64,000 bases of DNA from assembly GCA_964019425.1 (NCBI GenBank), contig OZ025848.1, forward strand, positions 496,001 to 560,000. The letters run 5' to 3'. Of this stretch, positions 1 through 12,039 are shown piece after piece; the stretch's first letter is position 1; each line of letters begins with the position of its first letter. Source of the stretch: Flectonema sp. DT1601 (lineage: Eukaryota > Euglenozoa > Diplonemea > Diplonemida > Diplonemidae). The notes under the pieces are model-generated. The model did not search any database. It was not told the origin of the DNA and saw only the letters and a program-made list of their open reading frames with translations. The translations under genes were made by a program, and so were the position numbers.

Positions 1-3000
1 CTACGCCATACTGATGATGAGAGAATGGACGTATAATATTGCAAGTGGATGACTCTCCTTGTAGTTACTTTGAAATGGATAAGTTCTTTCCACATAACAA
101 CCAAACCCAACGAGCAAAAAAAAAAAAAAAACTGTATCGTGCTGTGAAAGCACGAAATTAAAAAAAAAAAATTAAAAATAAACACAGACAATGAGTAAAA
201 AAAAAAAAAAAAAAAAAAAAGTATTAATAATAAAGGTAGTACGGCATCATGTAGCAAAAAGAAAAGAAGTGGAAAAAGAAAAAAAAAATATTATTTTTGA
301 AACCAGATTTGAATATTTCCGACAGTTGTGTTGAAAAAAAGTTGGAATTTGTAAAAAAAACCAATTTAACTGACAACCCTATTTCATTTATTAATAATTG
401 CACTATGATTTTTTGTGTCCACGAACTGATTAAAAAAAAAAAAAAAAAAGTTTGTCAAAAGATGCGAATCTAAAGACTTCTTTTAATTGAAAATAACAAA
501 ATAAAACAAACAAACAAACAAACAAACAAAAAAAAAGGAACTTGTTTCTTTTTTTTCTTTGTTGTCGGAGTTTGTCCTTTTTTTTCGCTTTTTTCTTTTC
601 TGTGGAACGAATGGTTTTCAGTTGAATGTTTTAAAAGAAAAAAGTGTAGAAAAAAAAAAAAAAGAAAAATACACCAAGCGTTTGATTGAAGAGAGATCTG
701 CCTGGAATCTTTATTAAGAAGGTTACGACAGTTTTCTATGCAATCCTAAAACGGTTTAATCTCGATAACAGATGATACTGCTGTGAATGATTTTTTTTTA
801 AATGTACGTTTTTTTTTTTTATTTTTTAATCTTCTCTCTTTTATTATCATGACTTTCCTATTTTCTCGTTTTTGTCCTCGGAGTTTGTCGTGCATAGAAG
901 TTGATAACTACATATTAGTCACAGCATACCCCCTATTGGTACATTGTGAACATTTTAGTTTCAGTTCTCCCTGCATTCTCCCATTGGAAGCCTTACGGGT
1001 GTTGACTGAGACATCAGAGTGAGTTTTGAAAATAAAATAAAAATAAAAAAAACAGTTGAATAAATCGTACAGCAAAAAATAGGTGTTATAGTTCCGATGT
1101 AAAATACACACTCGTTCTTCTAAGATGCGCAAAAAGAGCGCATTGACAATCTGGAATGGTGAAGATGACTCTCACCTCTCTACTTAAGAAGTCATTCCTC
1201 ACTAAAAAAATGAGGCGCGGTGCAGTCTTTTATTTGATTTTCCCCTTTTTTTATTTTCTTATTTCTATTGTTCAGCTTTTTTTTTGGGGCTAAGTTTATA
1301 TTTGTTAAACTTACTTTTGCCCCTTTTTTTTTTTTTTTTTTTGACGTTCTTTCCCGGATGTTAGTTTCTCGTAAGCCTTAAAAAAATCGCTTTAACTTAT
1401 TTTTATGTGTTTACTAAAAATTGGCGTTATCAGCCGTCTCTAACACTGTCTGCTCGCGTGGACGGTGGGTTTAGGTAGTCATTTGTTCCAGGTTATTCTA
1501 CGTCTCTTATCGTCTGTGAGAGTCTCACGGTTGCTGGTAGCGATATAACTGTTACCCTGAGAGCTTTTCCTGGCTTTTGGCTTCCTAGGCTTCGTAAATA
1601 AATAAATAAAATACTACTACTACTCTATGTTGAACTTGTAGTTCATTGGAGAGTGATTTTTTGAATAAAAATAACATACTTCATCCCCTCTGATGAATTT
1701 CTCAGGGTAGAGGTGCCTTCGAGTGTTACTTTCGTAGGTGTCGTAATGTGAGCGAATCGCGAAACTTTTTTTTTTTTTTTTAAAATCTCGGTTGTCTTTT
1801 CTTGGTTTCTTTTTTTTTTTTTCTTTTTCCTTTTTCTCCCATAGGAACCTTATGAAAATTTAACCTTCTAAAACTCTAGTTCTCCTAAACTCTTCTTTGT
1901 TACTAGTAAGGAACGTAGCATGTGCAAGGCACTCATCGTTGCAAGCGCAATTTCAGCAAAAGATTAGGGTAGTACAAGAAATGCAACTGGAAGGTGGTCA
2001 CTTACTTGCTCGAATGTCTTCTGTTTGCATTTCGTATAAAAAAACCCAGATCCCGGATGAAGCCTGTGACTGCTTCGCAAAGCTCGTTTTCTTCTCATAA
2101 AAAAAAAAACCAAAACTTCTAATGTATGCATAAGGATTGCAATGAGAGTCCCACAGTCACGCTGTGAGTGAATTCTGACTTTGACTTTCCAACTGGTTGA
2201 CAAAGAGAACAAAACTTTTTTTTTTTTCTATTGAGTCTTGCATAAAGACACCGATCATGATATTGGTCAGCTATTCAACAATTACGAGATAGTGCGATAA
2301 TGAGAGAACAGTTCGATAATGTTCCCTCAACATAAAAAAAAAAAAAAAACAGAGTAAGTGAATAAGTAGGCTGACATAAAGGCCTCATTCTCGATAATGT
2401 TTCTCAATCTGCAATACCTTATTTTTTTTTTCTAATTTTATTGTTTAGACGCTTAATGAGTTGAACTATTATATTAGCTCAAAAAAAAAAAAAAAACAAC
2501 AACAACGATAAGTCTTTTACAATATTACTATTGCGAGTACTTAAAGAATAAGACCCTCCAATACAACAAAATATATCAAAACAAGGATTGTCTCTTTTTA
2601 TTTAACCTTCTCAGATACGCAGCTGTGTTGTTCTCCTTTTCCAGATTAAATTTTTTGGATTGATAGAAAAAAGTGTCATTAGTTTTTTTTTTATATTTAC
2701 TTGTTGTTTTTTAAGACGTTGTCATAGCAGGTTTTTTGAGTCCTGGTGGTTGTCTGCAGTATTAGCAATCCTGCAAACTGCAAAAAAACTAGACCATCTG
2801 CATTTATGACTTTCTTGTGTGTTGTTGTTCTTTTTGTTTTTCTCCTTTGTGTGTATAGTCATCGGAGCATCTGCTTATTGACTCTCCGTCGAGGCAGCTT
2901 CTTTGTGAGCTATGCTTATGTTCTCTCTTCTTCGGATATTTTTTAATTTGGTTAGTGGATTTCACGATTGCAAGATTGGTTACAAAGTATTAGTCACCAT

Positions 3001-6000
3001 TCTCGTGAAAGTAGGGTAACTGCCCCTCTTTCACCCGTGTGATGTAATTACCTGCCCCCGACGTCTCCAACAGTATCTTGGGTATTCAGTCTTCCTACTT
3101 GAATTAGAAAAGTGTTTTTATTTTCCTCATAGTTGCCTATTTTTTCTATCTCTTTTTTAAAAAAAAAAAAAAAAAAAAAATCTATTTTACGTTTAATCAT
3201 GGCAGAGTTAGCAGCTGCTGAGTGCGAGATAACAAAAGGTAGAGGCTCCTCTATATTCCTTACCAGTTATTTAAAAAAAAAAAAAAAAGTGTTGCACATT
3301 ACACATCAATCATTTTCTCTCTCCTAAAAGCGCTTTCTTGTTGAGTTTGCTCTTCAGTGCGTGGCACTTGTCTCTGCGAGTTTTTTAAATTTTCATTAAG
3401 ATTGTCTCCCCACCGTGTGGGTTCTAGGTACAATTCAGTGATTAATTAAAAAACGAAAAAAAAAAAAAAAAAAAAAAAAAAAAACAATAAATGTTGTGTA
3501 TAATTCTTTCTCATGTTTTAAAAAGAAGTGAAAAAGTAGTGTTAGTGCAAAGAGAATACGTGACGTGGTTTGGTGGTTTCGTTCGGTCTGTAAAGCTTTG
3601 TTCCTTCCGATGCTGCGATTGTTATCGCCTTAACTAACTTTTTTTTATTTCGAGTGTTTTGGTTTAACCGACACTGGAATTGCTTGTCACGTTGTCTTCC
3701 TTAATATGATGAAGGAATAAAAGATAAGTCAAGGATTGAACCAATTCTCCCATTGCAAACACGACTCGTAGATGACCGAGTCGTGATTTCTTTTGCAACA
3801 ATATAATAACTTACTAATAAACAGTATTCACTGCATCTTTATTGATAATTAGTAAAGTTATTGTGTGTTTACAGATTACCTCTGGAGGAATGTTACAACC
3901 TGCATAGAAGGCGTTTTGTGTTTTTTTTTTTTTTTTTTTTTTTTTTTTTCCATCTTAAATACTTATTCGTTATTTTCCTTAGAAAGAAATAAGAAAACAA
4001 TAAAAAGAAAAAGAAATGATTCTGATTGGTTTCTCTCAGAATGAATTACATTATTGACGCATGGTCTTCCTACTTGCTGTAATATCAGATTGCATTTCTT
4101 ATTGTTGCTCTCTTAGAATCCGCGGCATCCGAAAGAATCACTTCTCGCATCCCCAAAGCGTCTCCGCTTCACTGCATTACAACAATACAAAAAATAAACT
4201 CATCTTATGTTTTACCTTGTAAAGCAGCACTGCGAAGGTGCTTGACCCGCTTGAATATGAAGAAGTTACTTTTCGTTTCCCATTCGTCCAATTTCCAACC
4301 CTCTTCCCCTTATGAAGAGCAAAATAGTTAAAAAGGCATAATAACAAGGGAGTTGTGGAAGAAAACCAGCAACATTTTTTTTAACAACAAAACAACAACA
4401 CTGCATATGTAAGTGATCAGGTTAACGTGCATCTTGCTCGGACCTGTTAACTGACGGCAGTTAGTAGCAATCAAGTGAAGTAATAACGTGAAGGCAAAGA
4501 ACGTTCTTTGCTAGTTGTAGAAGCTCATTGACAACGCGGCAAACCTGTGATGTCAGTTATCTAATTGAGGTAAAGCCCGAATTCAGTGAAGTTGGTCAGC
4601 GTGAGGAAGGAGTTCCTCGGTAACGCACCAATTGCTTTGTCATTAGGTTGCTTCATTTTTTTTTTTTTTTTTCTTCTTTCCGTCACCTTTGACAGTTGCC
4701 GATCAGCTTGTTTGCTCCACTTTTCCCCCGCCCCTTTTATTACATTTTTTTAATTCCCCACCCCCCCACGATATTTTATAACGTGTTCTTTACGACCATG
4801 AACCATAATAAGATTTCATTTTTATAATTTCGTTGTTGATTTCTTTGTGATGGAGCAAGAAACACTGAAATTTCCACTTCAAAATTTCACCCCCCATTCT
4901 TTTTTTTTTTTCTTCTAAAAGTGCATTGTTAAGGGGTTTAAAAAAAAAAAACTTTTTTGTCCTTATTTTCTTAGAAACCGTATGATGTGTAGCCGCTGAG
5001 CCCTTTAGAAATCTTAAACTAGCCAATTATTTATTATTTTTATGTTGTTCTTTCCTTGGATTCGCATATTGGCTATTGTTTGCTTTCGTCATTTTTTCCC
5101 TCCTAAACTAGCAATCGATATGAAAGGTTATTGAAGTTAACGCTCAAAGAGTACTTTCAGTAATCTAATATTGACCCAGTAAGCAGCTTCGTTAAACGTC
5201 CTTTCAGGAGAAGGTGCTTACATATCTATTTTCATCAAGCCTTCTCGATCTGTCGTTTGCATCGGAGAGGTTCGCCCTTCGGAAACATTAAAGATCAGAT
5301 TAAAAAAAAAAAAAAAAATACCCGTTTTAATTTTATCTTTTTTTTATACTTCACGCCCTCAGCAAACTTCCCCAGCACCAAAAAAAATTCGCTTCGGCGG
5401 AAAAAAAAAAAAAAAAAAAAAACGTAAAAATAAGTGAATAGAGTTTTTTTTTATTCTTGTTGCAAAAAAACCTTTAGCTAGTAATAATGTTCACAACATC
5501 TCTGCACAACCTATACTGTAGCCTACTGATGATGGTGGAAGATCAAGTTTTCTTTGTTCTTCACGTTATCTTTTAGTGCTGTTTTTTTTCCTTTTCTCCC
5601 TTTGAGAGATTTTGAAAAATGTCACGTCACTTTGGTTGAATTTCTTTCGCGGTTTTTTTTACAAAAGAAAAGTAGGCATCAGAAAAATGACTCTTTTACT
5701 TCAGTTTTTTGAACTAAAATAAAAGAAAGTCTGATGACCTATCTTTTCCATCTGTTATGTTGTGAGTTTTATTCAGCTTTGTAAAGGCTGACTCACTACT
5801 TTATATCGCCAATGCGCATTAGAGATGTGAGGCCTTATTAGTTCTCAAGACTTAGGCAAGTGTTTAAATCTATGTTACTAGTTTTTAACATTGCCTACCT
5901 AGCAAAACATTAAACTGCAGTGTAGTAGGTGCAGCTGCAATACTTTTTTTTTTTTTTTTTTTTTTGAATTTTTTTTTTTAAAAAAGCAAAAAATCTTATT

Positions 6001-7475
6001 AAATTAATCCTCCATTCTAATAATTCAAAAAAAAAAAAAAAAAAACATATCAATTTTACAATCTTTCTAACAAAACTAAAACAGAATAATAATAAATTGT
6101 TATCAGCGAGGGAGTTGATTTTGTCCCTGAGCATGAAGACAAAAGAAAGGAAAAAAAAAAAAAGGGATCGTTTGTGCAGCTTGTCAGTAGTATGTGTTGC
6201 TGCATTCCTAAATTGTATTTCCTGTTTAATTTGGAACTAAATTTCAGTCATCGTCCTTTTTGAAGTACTCATAATAGGAACGACAGATCTGCATATGAAC
6301 TACTACGCAGCAAAAGGGAGTTCAACTTGGTCTCGCTCCCTATGTTTCCTGAGAAGAATTTATTCTTTTCATATCTGATCCAGCCCTTCCATATTCTCTA
6401 ATCCCATTTAAGCAAGTCGGGAAATTGATAATTCCGATCCTCGTAACAACCATACGTGTCAACTGTTTTTATCTGAGTCCCGTACGATTAACTGCCTTGT
6501 GCGTAGAGCCCTCTCGAATCCCCATATTCGACATGACAATCAGGTTTGGGTGAATCCTATTTTAGTTTTTGCTAGTTTTCATACCTTCCCCCGCTCAAAA
6601 GTAACTATACACTCCAGACATGCTATCTGGGGTGATTCAGTCTCAGTAATTGACTGACTAACTTCTATAACTACGGTAAAGAGGTATATGGATTACTCTC
6701 GAAACCTAATAGTTACTTTAAACGGCTAAGTTAAGCATCGCCATAGTTCACTGTATCCTTAACAAATGTTAAATTCTCCTTTGGTTAACAAGATAGGATA
6801 CAATTGTGTTTTACAAACTTAAATATTCAACTCCCCGCTCCTTAAGGGAATGTTGTTACTTTGGGTTTGAAGCAGATAAAAAGCAACAAAAAAAAAAACA
6901 AAAAAAACAAAAAAACAAGAAATAGACGGTGCTATTTCTGTTTTTTTTGAGATTGCTTTATCTCCATAGTGAGTGTGGCATTCATCAAAGAATGTTATTA
7001 GTCTTTTTACTTTTTAATTTCCCCATAGAATCATTACTTTAACTGCTTTACTTTTAATAACAACCTGTCTCATGACATTGTTGTAGAGTGAAGACGTGAT
7101 AGCTGATTTCGTTCACAAAACAGATTAATCGTGGCGTTTACTTAACGTTTTTTTATTCAGCTTTCGAAGTATCTTGGGTTTATTAACATTTTTTTCTTCA
7201 ACCGAATACCCTTCCCCCTGCCCCACCCAATCCGCGTGTCTTTAACGGCAAGCTTCTCGTAGGATTAACTCAATGATGGTGATAGCTAAATGCGACACCT
7301 CCCCCCGTCACTTATGTTGAGTTGAGTTGTTTTGTTTGAGATGAGATTATTTTATTTATTCAAATACAGATATCATTCAGTAATCCTACGACATGCTTTG
7401 TTAACTTTCCCTGACTTCAATTAATAAATAACATACCTTCATAGGAATCTTTCAGGGGGGGAACCTCAACATGAT
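1..7475. other. Gene-free region with homopolymer tracts
   Basis: About 7.5 kb in which I see no credible protein gene on either strand. Open frames are all under 85 codons, many are translations of A or T runs, and none shows a recognisable motif. The DNA holds many runs of 12-30 A or T (for example A around 3457-3484 and T around 3920-3949), an AAAC microsatellite near 505-530, a 9-bp hairpin at 3760-3785 and an 18-bp perfect palindrome at 4494-4511. No tRNA-like or rRNA-like sequence was recognised. It could be a spacer between gene clusters, a transcription start region, or untranslated sequence of an upstream gene; nothing in the sequence decides between these. Confidence 0.6.
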
Positions 7476-10400
7476 ATGTCTGAACTAGTCAATCCACACG
7501 TCTGTGATGACGGTACCGTCTATTGCTTGTTTAATGAAGGAGGATCTCATTTTTATGTTCTACTGGGAAGCAACACTTTATCACACAGATGGGAAGTAAC
7601 TTTTGAAGAGGATAACATCTTGTATGTAAACTGCGAATCTGGTAAAGGAGGATGGAAGCTCCCTAATATTCCAGCCGCAGAGCGTCCCCTCGACTTAGAA
7701 AATCACAGCCTAACTCACGCTGTAAGAGCTTTTTACCGTAAATACAAACCCGATAATTTAGGAAAGGCAATCCAAATTGCTGGAGCCTACCTCGACAAAG
7801 AGGTGCAGTTATTTAAAAATCTGTATGAACAATATCATATGACTGGCAAGTTCGATTCCGAGGGAAAGCTGTTTTTATTTTATGGTAAGCATGCTCCTGA
7901 TAAGATTGATAATGTGCCGCAGATAGCATCAGAATGGGCGAATAATCTAACACAGTTATGGGACACCTTACTGCCACGATATCCAGGTGCGAAGATTCCA
8001 GGAAGTAGTGATGATGACACTGGTAGTACACATACGGCGACAGCTTACGAATTAAAACTTGTAGCGTTTTACAAAAAGGCGGATCCTTCGAAACTGAAGG
8101 ACATTCCCACCATACTAGAGCGCTACAAAGGAAATGAAGAAGCGATGTTTAAAACTCTCTCTCAAAGGTATCCCGACGTATCTTTTGATTCTGCAGAGCC
8201 AGATTCTGATTACAAAAAACGACTTACGACCTTTTATGAAAGAGTTGACCCATCAAAACTTAAAGACATACCTGCAATCCTTGATCGCTATAAAGGTAAA
8301 GAAGAACAGTTGTTTACTACTTTAGCACAAAGGTATCCAGATACTGAGACCGGTAGTGATCACAAGCAACGTCTAATTGATTTTTATAAAAAAGCTGATC
8401 CGTCAAAACTGGGAGACGTCCCCGCAATACTTGAACGTTATAAAGGTAATGAAGAGCAATTGTTCTCAACTTTAGCAAAGAGATACCCAGATGTTAGTTC
8501 AACGACTACTACTACTACTGAAGAGAAGTCAGACTATGAACAGAAATTAATATCATTCTATAAGCAAGCTGATCCATCAAAGCTTCAAGACATTCCGACC
8601 ATTCTTGAACGTTATAAAGGTAAGGAAGAACAACTATTCTCTACCTTAGCTCAAAGGTATCCAAATGTCAATTTGGGTACCTCAGAAAACTCTGATTACA
8701 CGAAACGTTTAACCGACTTTTATGAGCAGGCTGATCCATCAAAAATCAAAGACATTCCGACCATACTTGAACGTTACAAAGGTAAGGAAGAACAACTATT
8801 CTCAACTTTAGCTCAAAGGTATCCAAATGTCACGGCAGGAGGTCCTCCTTCGTCTTCAAACACTTCTTCATCACATAAGGAAAAGCTTATTGCATTTTAC
8901 AAGCAAGCAGACCCATCAAAAATTAAAGATGTGCCAACCATCCTGGAGAAGTACAAAGGAAAGGAAGACTCTCTCTTTAAGACTCTCAGTGAACGGTATC
9001 CACACGTAAATATATCAGAGTCACAAACAGCTGTAGTATCTCATAAGGAAAAGCTTACTATGTTTTATCAGAAGGCTGACCCGTCAAAAGTTAAAGATGT
9101 GCCAACCATTCTGGAGAGGTACAAAGGAAAAGAAGACGCCCTCTTTAAGACTCTCAGTGAACGGTATCCGCACGTTGACATGTCAGCGTTGGCTTCGCAA
9201 CCGACCCCAGCAGCTTTGTCTCATAAGGAGAAACTTGTACTGTTTTATGAAAAAGCTGACCCGTCAAAGGTTAAAGATGTGCCAACCATCCTGGAGAGGT
9301 ACAAAGGAAAGGAGGACTCTCTCTTTAAGACTCTCAGTGAACGGTATCCACACATAAACTTGGCAGAGCTTGGAGCAGCTGCACAACCAGCAGCTGCTTC
9401 GCAACCCGCTGTGTTATCTCATAAGGAAAAACTTGTACTGTTTTATGAAAAAGCTGATCCGTCAAAGGTTAAAGATGTGCCAACCATCCTGGAGAGATAC
9501 AAAGGAAAGGAAGACTCTCTCTTTAAGACTCTCAGTGAACGGTATCCACACATAAACATAAATGAGTTGGTTGCTTCTCCCCAGAGATCCTCTGCATCTC
9601 CAGGTGGACTGTCTCATGAAGAAAAGTTAATTGCTTTTTATGAACAAGCAGATCAATCAAAGATTAAAGATGTATCTACAATCTTAAAGAAGTATGAAGG
9701 AAAGGAAGAAAGCTTATTTAAAACTCTTGGTGAGCGGTATCCTCATGTTAATATGAGTGAGTTGGGTTCTCCAAGATCAGATGGTCAGACGGCATCACCG
9801 TCAAGAGAGTCAACAAGTTCTCCAACTGGTTTGTCACAACAAGAAAGACTTGTAGCATTCTATGAGAAGGCTGATCCGTCAAAGGTTAAAGATGTTCCAA
9901 CAATACTATCAAGATATAAAGGTAAAGAAGAAAGTTTGTTTAAAACACTTGCAGAACGTTATCCTCACATCAGTGTCAATGAAGCTCTTGCGACGGCACA
10001 TCCGCGTTCTCCTCCCGCATCACCAGCAACACCAGCAACGGGTTTCGGAGATAGCGTAAGAGTTGCTCCAGCAAAAGGTCAAAACTATGCGAAATTACAT
10101 ATTTTTTATTCTGCCACTGATCCAAGTAAGCTTACTGATATTAATAAAATACTATCTGATTACAAGGGGAAGGAGACCATACTTTTTGAGACATTAGCAG
10201 AGGCTCATCCAAAGCATAAGGACCTCTTATTGGAGATTGACTCTACGGAAACTGAAATCCTCCGAAAACAGGTAGTCGATCTCACCGAACAGAATACCTT
10301 ACTGATGATTCAGTTGGATGATATAAAAATATCGAAATTACGAGACTGTCTCACTCCAGCTGAAGTCAGTTTAAAGCATTCCTTATCAGTAGCGAAGAGT

Positions 10401-11612
10401 AGATTGCTTGATGGGAAACATGCCGTTGGAATCGCTAAAAGACTTGTAAAGTCTGCGCAGAAAGAAGCAGCTGGTGCTCGACAGGAGCTTCGAAAGTCTC
10501 GCATTCGAGAGCAAGATTTGATATCTGGAATGGCATCACTAAGAAAACAATATTACGAACTTGATAAGATCTATCGATCGACAGTTGAGAAACTACCTCA
10601 GACTGACTCAGAGAAACCAACATCTGAAGCAACCACTCTCCGACAGAAAGACGATACCATTTTCCGTCTCCTAAGTGATCTTCAATTCGCACGTTTTGCT
10701 GACCTACCAAGAGGACATGCAAGTCTTAGTGACTCAGCAAAATGTTTAATTCCTCAGAACAGTCTCCCACCATTATCAGACGACAAGGGAATTCAATCAT
10801 GTGTAGAAACATGTTCTAAAGGTATTCAGGTAACGATTGACAACACTATTCATACAACAACTAAAACTGATAATAAAACAATCAATCAAAAGCAATATCT
10901 CCGAGAACCGATCGCTCCTCGTAGAAGAACAAGTTATGAATCAATTGTTCAAGGAGATAGTTTCAGTGATTCTGATGGAGGTTTTGATGAATATTCATTT
11001 CTTGGTGGTCAAAAACCAATACCAGAAATGTTTCGAATTCCACGAGGAGCACCAGACATCTCAATCCCCCTTGATTATAATTTTGTTATTCCTGAAACAA
11101 AAGATGCCTCAACCTCTCCAGAGACATCTTATTTACTTACAGAAATTGATTCACTTCAACAACGTATGACAGCAAGTGGTAGTGTCCGTAAGGCTATTCA
11201 GAGTGAAATATTTAAATTATCGACAGCAGTTGTTCATACTGTCAGGTCGAATGAGTCGCTTCACGGATATGCATCCGAATTAATCAGCATAAGAACAGCA
11301 CTGGCTGCTGTTGCTGGAGCTGTGTGTATATTAACATCGAGTACTAGATTTAGATCTCTGAGGAGTCGAACTCGAACTCGTAGTCCTGCTTTTAATCGCT
11401 CAAATCGTCATAGCAAGTCACCTCAGCACTCGACTGTTGAGAGGTGCAATGTTCCTCCAATAAGACTCCTTACTGAACTTGGTAGACTTCACCTTCTGCA
11501 AGAAAGAGTCAATAGTAATAAGCCATCAGCAAGAAGAGCTCATACAACAGCTGAAATGAGTAGAGCAGGTTTGGGATGCATCGGTGGCAAGAGTTCTCCA
11601 TCAAAGAGCTGA
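7476..11612 (+). CDS. WW-domain protein with 12 DPSK/YKGKE repeats and coiled coil
   Basis: Single 1378-residue exon. Residues 30-62 resemble a WW domain (RWEV, LYVN, W-K-L-P), a proline-ligand binding fold. Two degenerate and then twelve clear copies of a 50-60 residue repeat follow at about 190-915, consensus FY-x-x-ADPSK-x-x-D-x-P-x-ILxxYKGKE-x-x-LF-x-x-L-x-x-RYP, separated by Ser/Pro/Ala linkers of variable length. Residues 920-1060 are predicted coiled coil, and the tail is Arg/Ser-rich. From memory, similar YxPxK...KYxGxE...LF...KYG repeats occur in trypanosomatid cytoskeletal proteins; that is family recollection, not a search result. A structural or flagellar scaffold role is inference. 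Repeats 6-9 are nearly identical in DNA, pointing to recent amplification. The start is the first ATG in frame after a CTTTCAG acceptor-like site at about 7453. Confidence 0.9.
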   Translation: MSELVNPHVCDDGTVYCLFNEGGSHFYVLLGSNTLSHRWEVTFEEDNILYVNCESGKGGWKLPNIPAAERPLDLENHSLTHAVRAFYRKYKPDNLGKAIQIAGAYLDKEVQLFKNLYEQYHMTGKFDSEGKLFLFYGKHAPDKIDNVPQIASEWANNLTQLWDTLLPRYPGAKIPGSSDDDTGSTHTATAYELKLVAFYKKADPSKLKDIPTILERYKGNEEAMFKTLSQRYPDVSFDSAEPDSDYKKRLTTFYERVDPSKLKDIPAILDRYKGKEEQLFTTLAQRYPDTETGSDHKQRLIDFYKKADPSKLGDVPAILERYKGNEEQLFSTLAKRYPDVSSTTTTTTEEKSDYEQKLISFYKQADPSKLQDIPTILERYKGKEEQLFSTLAQRYPNVNLGTSENSDYTKRLTDFYEQADPSKIKDIPTILERYKGKEEQLFSTLAQRYPNVTAGGPPSSSNTSSSHKEKLIAFYKQADPSKIKDVPTILEKYKGKEDSLFKTLSERYPHVNISESQTAVVSHKEKLTMFYQKADPSKVKDVPTILERYKGKEDALFKTLSERYPHVDMSALASQPTPAALSHKEKLVLFYEKADPSKVKDVPTILERYKGKEDSLFKTLSERYPHINLAELGAAAQPAAASQPAVLSHKEKLVLFYEKADPSKVKDVPTILERYKGKEDSLFKTLSERYPHININELVASPQRSSASPGGLSHEEKLIAFYEQADQSKIKDVSTILKKYEGKEESLFKTLGERYPHVNMSELGSPRSDGQTASPSRESTSSPTGLSQQERLVAFYEKADPSKVKDVPTILSRYKGKEESLFKTLAERYPHISVNEALATAHPRSPPASPATPATGFGDSVRVAPAKGQNYAKLHIFYSATDPSKLTDINKILSDYKGKETILFETLAEAHPKHKDLLLEIDSTETEILRKQVVDLTEQNTLLMIQLDDIKISKLRDCLTPAEVSLKHSLSVAKSRLLDGKHAVGIAKRLVKSAQKEAAGARQELRKSRIREQDLISGMASLRKQYYELDKIYRSTVEKLPQTDSEKPTSEATTLRQKDDTIFRLLSDLQFARFADLPRGHASLSDSAKCLIPQNSLPPLSDDKGIQSCVETCSKGIQVTIDNTIHTTTKTDNKTINQKQYLREPIAPRRRTSYESIVQGDSFSDSDGGFDEYSFLGGQKPIPEMFRIPRGAPDISIPLDYNFVIPETKDASTSPETSYLLTEIDSLQQRMTASGSVRKAIQSEIFKLSTAVVHTVRSNESLHGYASELISIRTALAAVAGAVCILTSSTRFRSLRSRTRTRSPAFNRSNRHSKSPQHSTVERCNVPPIRLLTELGRLHLLQERVNSNKPSARRAHTTAEMSRAGLGCIGGKSSPSKS
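8040..10220 (+). repeat. Coding tandem repeat array (12 units)
   Basis: Twelve units of roughly 130-200 nt inside the 7476 gene. Units 4-5 (8530-8840) share near-identical DNA, as do units 6-9 (8870-9560), while units 1-3 and 10-12 have diverged at synonymous sites. This pattern indicates two separate rounds of duplication or gene conversion within the array. Confidence 0.9.
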
Positions 11613-12039
11613 CGAACATGATAATGTTTGCGTCTGTAGTATTGCGCCAACTGCGTATTTTCTGTTCATTATTCGATCCCACTGTTTTATGTGGGTATTT
11701 ACGTTTTTGATAACCCCCCCTCTCTAGAATAGCAATCCCAGCCGTGTAGTGCCATAGTTAGAGTAAATGCACAAACCCCTTTCGCCTTCCCTTTGTTTTC
11801 TGACAACCCAGCTTGCTGGGGGAGCTTACTGTTTGTTGTAATTCTGTAGTTGCGATTTATGATATCGTTGAAGTAATGCAATTATTTTTGTAGTTAACTT
11901 TTATAACAATTAGGAGATTCTCATATATGTAGCTATCGGACAGCTCTAATAGTCGTTCATTACACACTTCTATAGTAGTCGGGGGGGTTAATTACATTAT
12001 CTTCCACAAAGTACTCACAGAAACGGATTTACAATTAGG
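11613..12039. other. Intergenic spacer
   Basis: The spacer holds the 3' UTR of the repeat protein and the 5' UTR of the membrane protein. A short CCCAG-CTTG-CTGGG hairpin lies near 11807. An acceptor-like CTCACAG sits about 20 nt before the next ATG. No gene seen. Confidence 0.5.

Noticed and set aside
1897-2100. 67-codon frame with balanced composition
   Set aside because: It starts at TTG, lacks a motif, and has no upstream or downstream exon with fitting splice sites.
3760-3785. 9-bp hairpin with 8-nt loop
   Set aside because: One or two of this size are expected by chance; no neighbouring gene or run pattern supports a terminator or RNA.
4494-4511. 18-bp perfect palindrome
   Set aside because: About 0.25 such palindromes are expected by chance in a window this size; no context gives it meaning.
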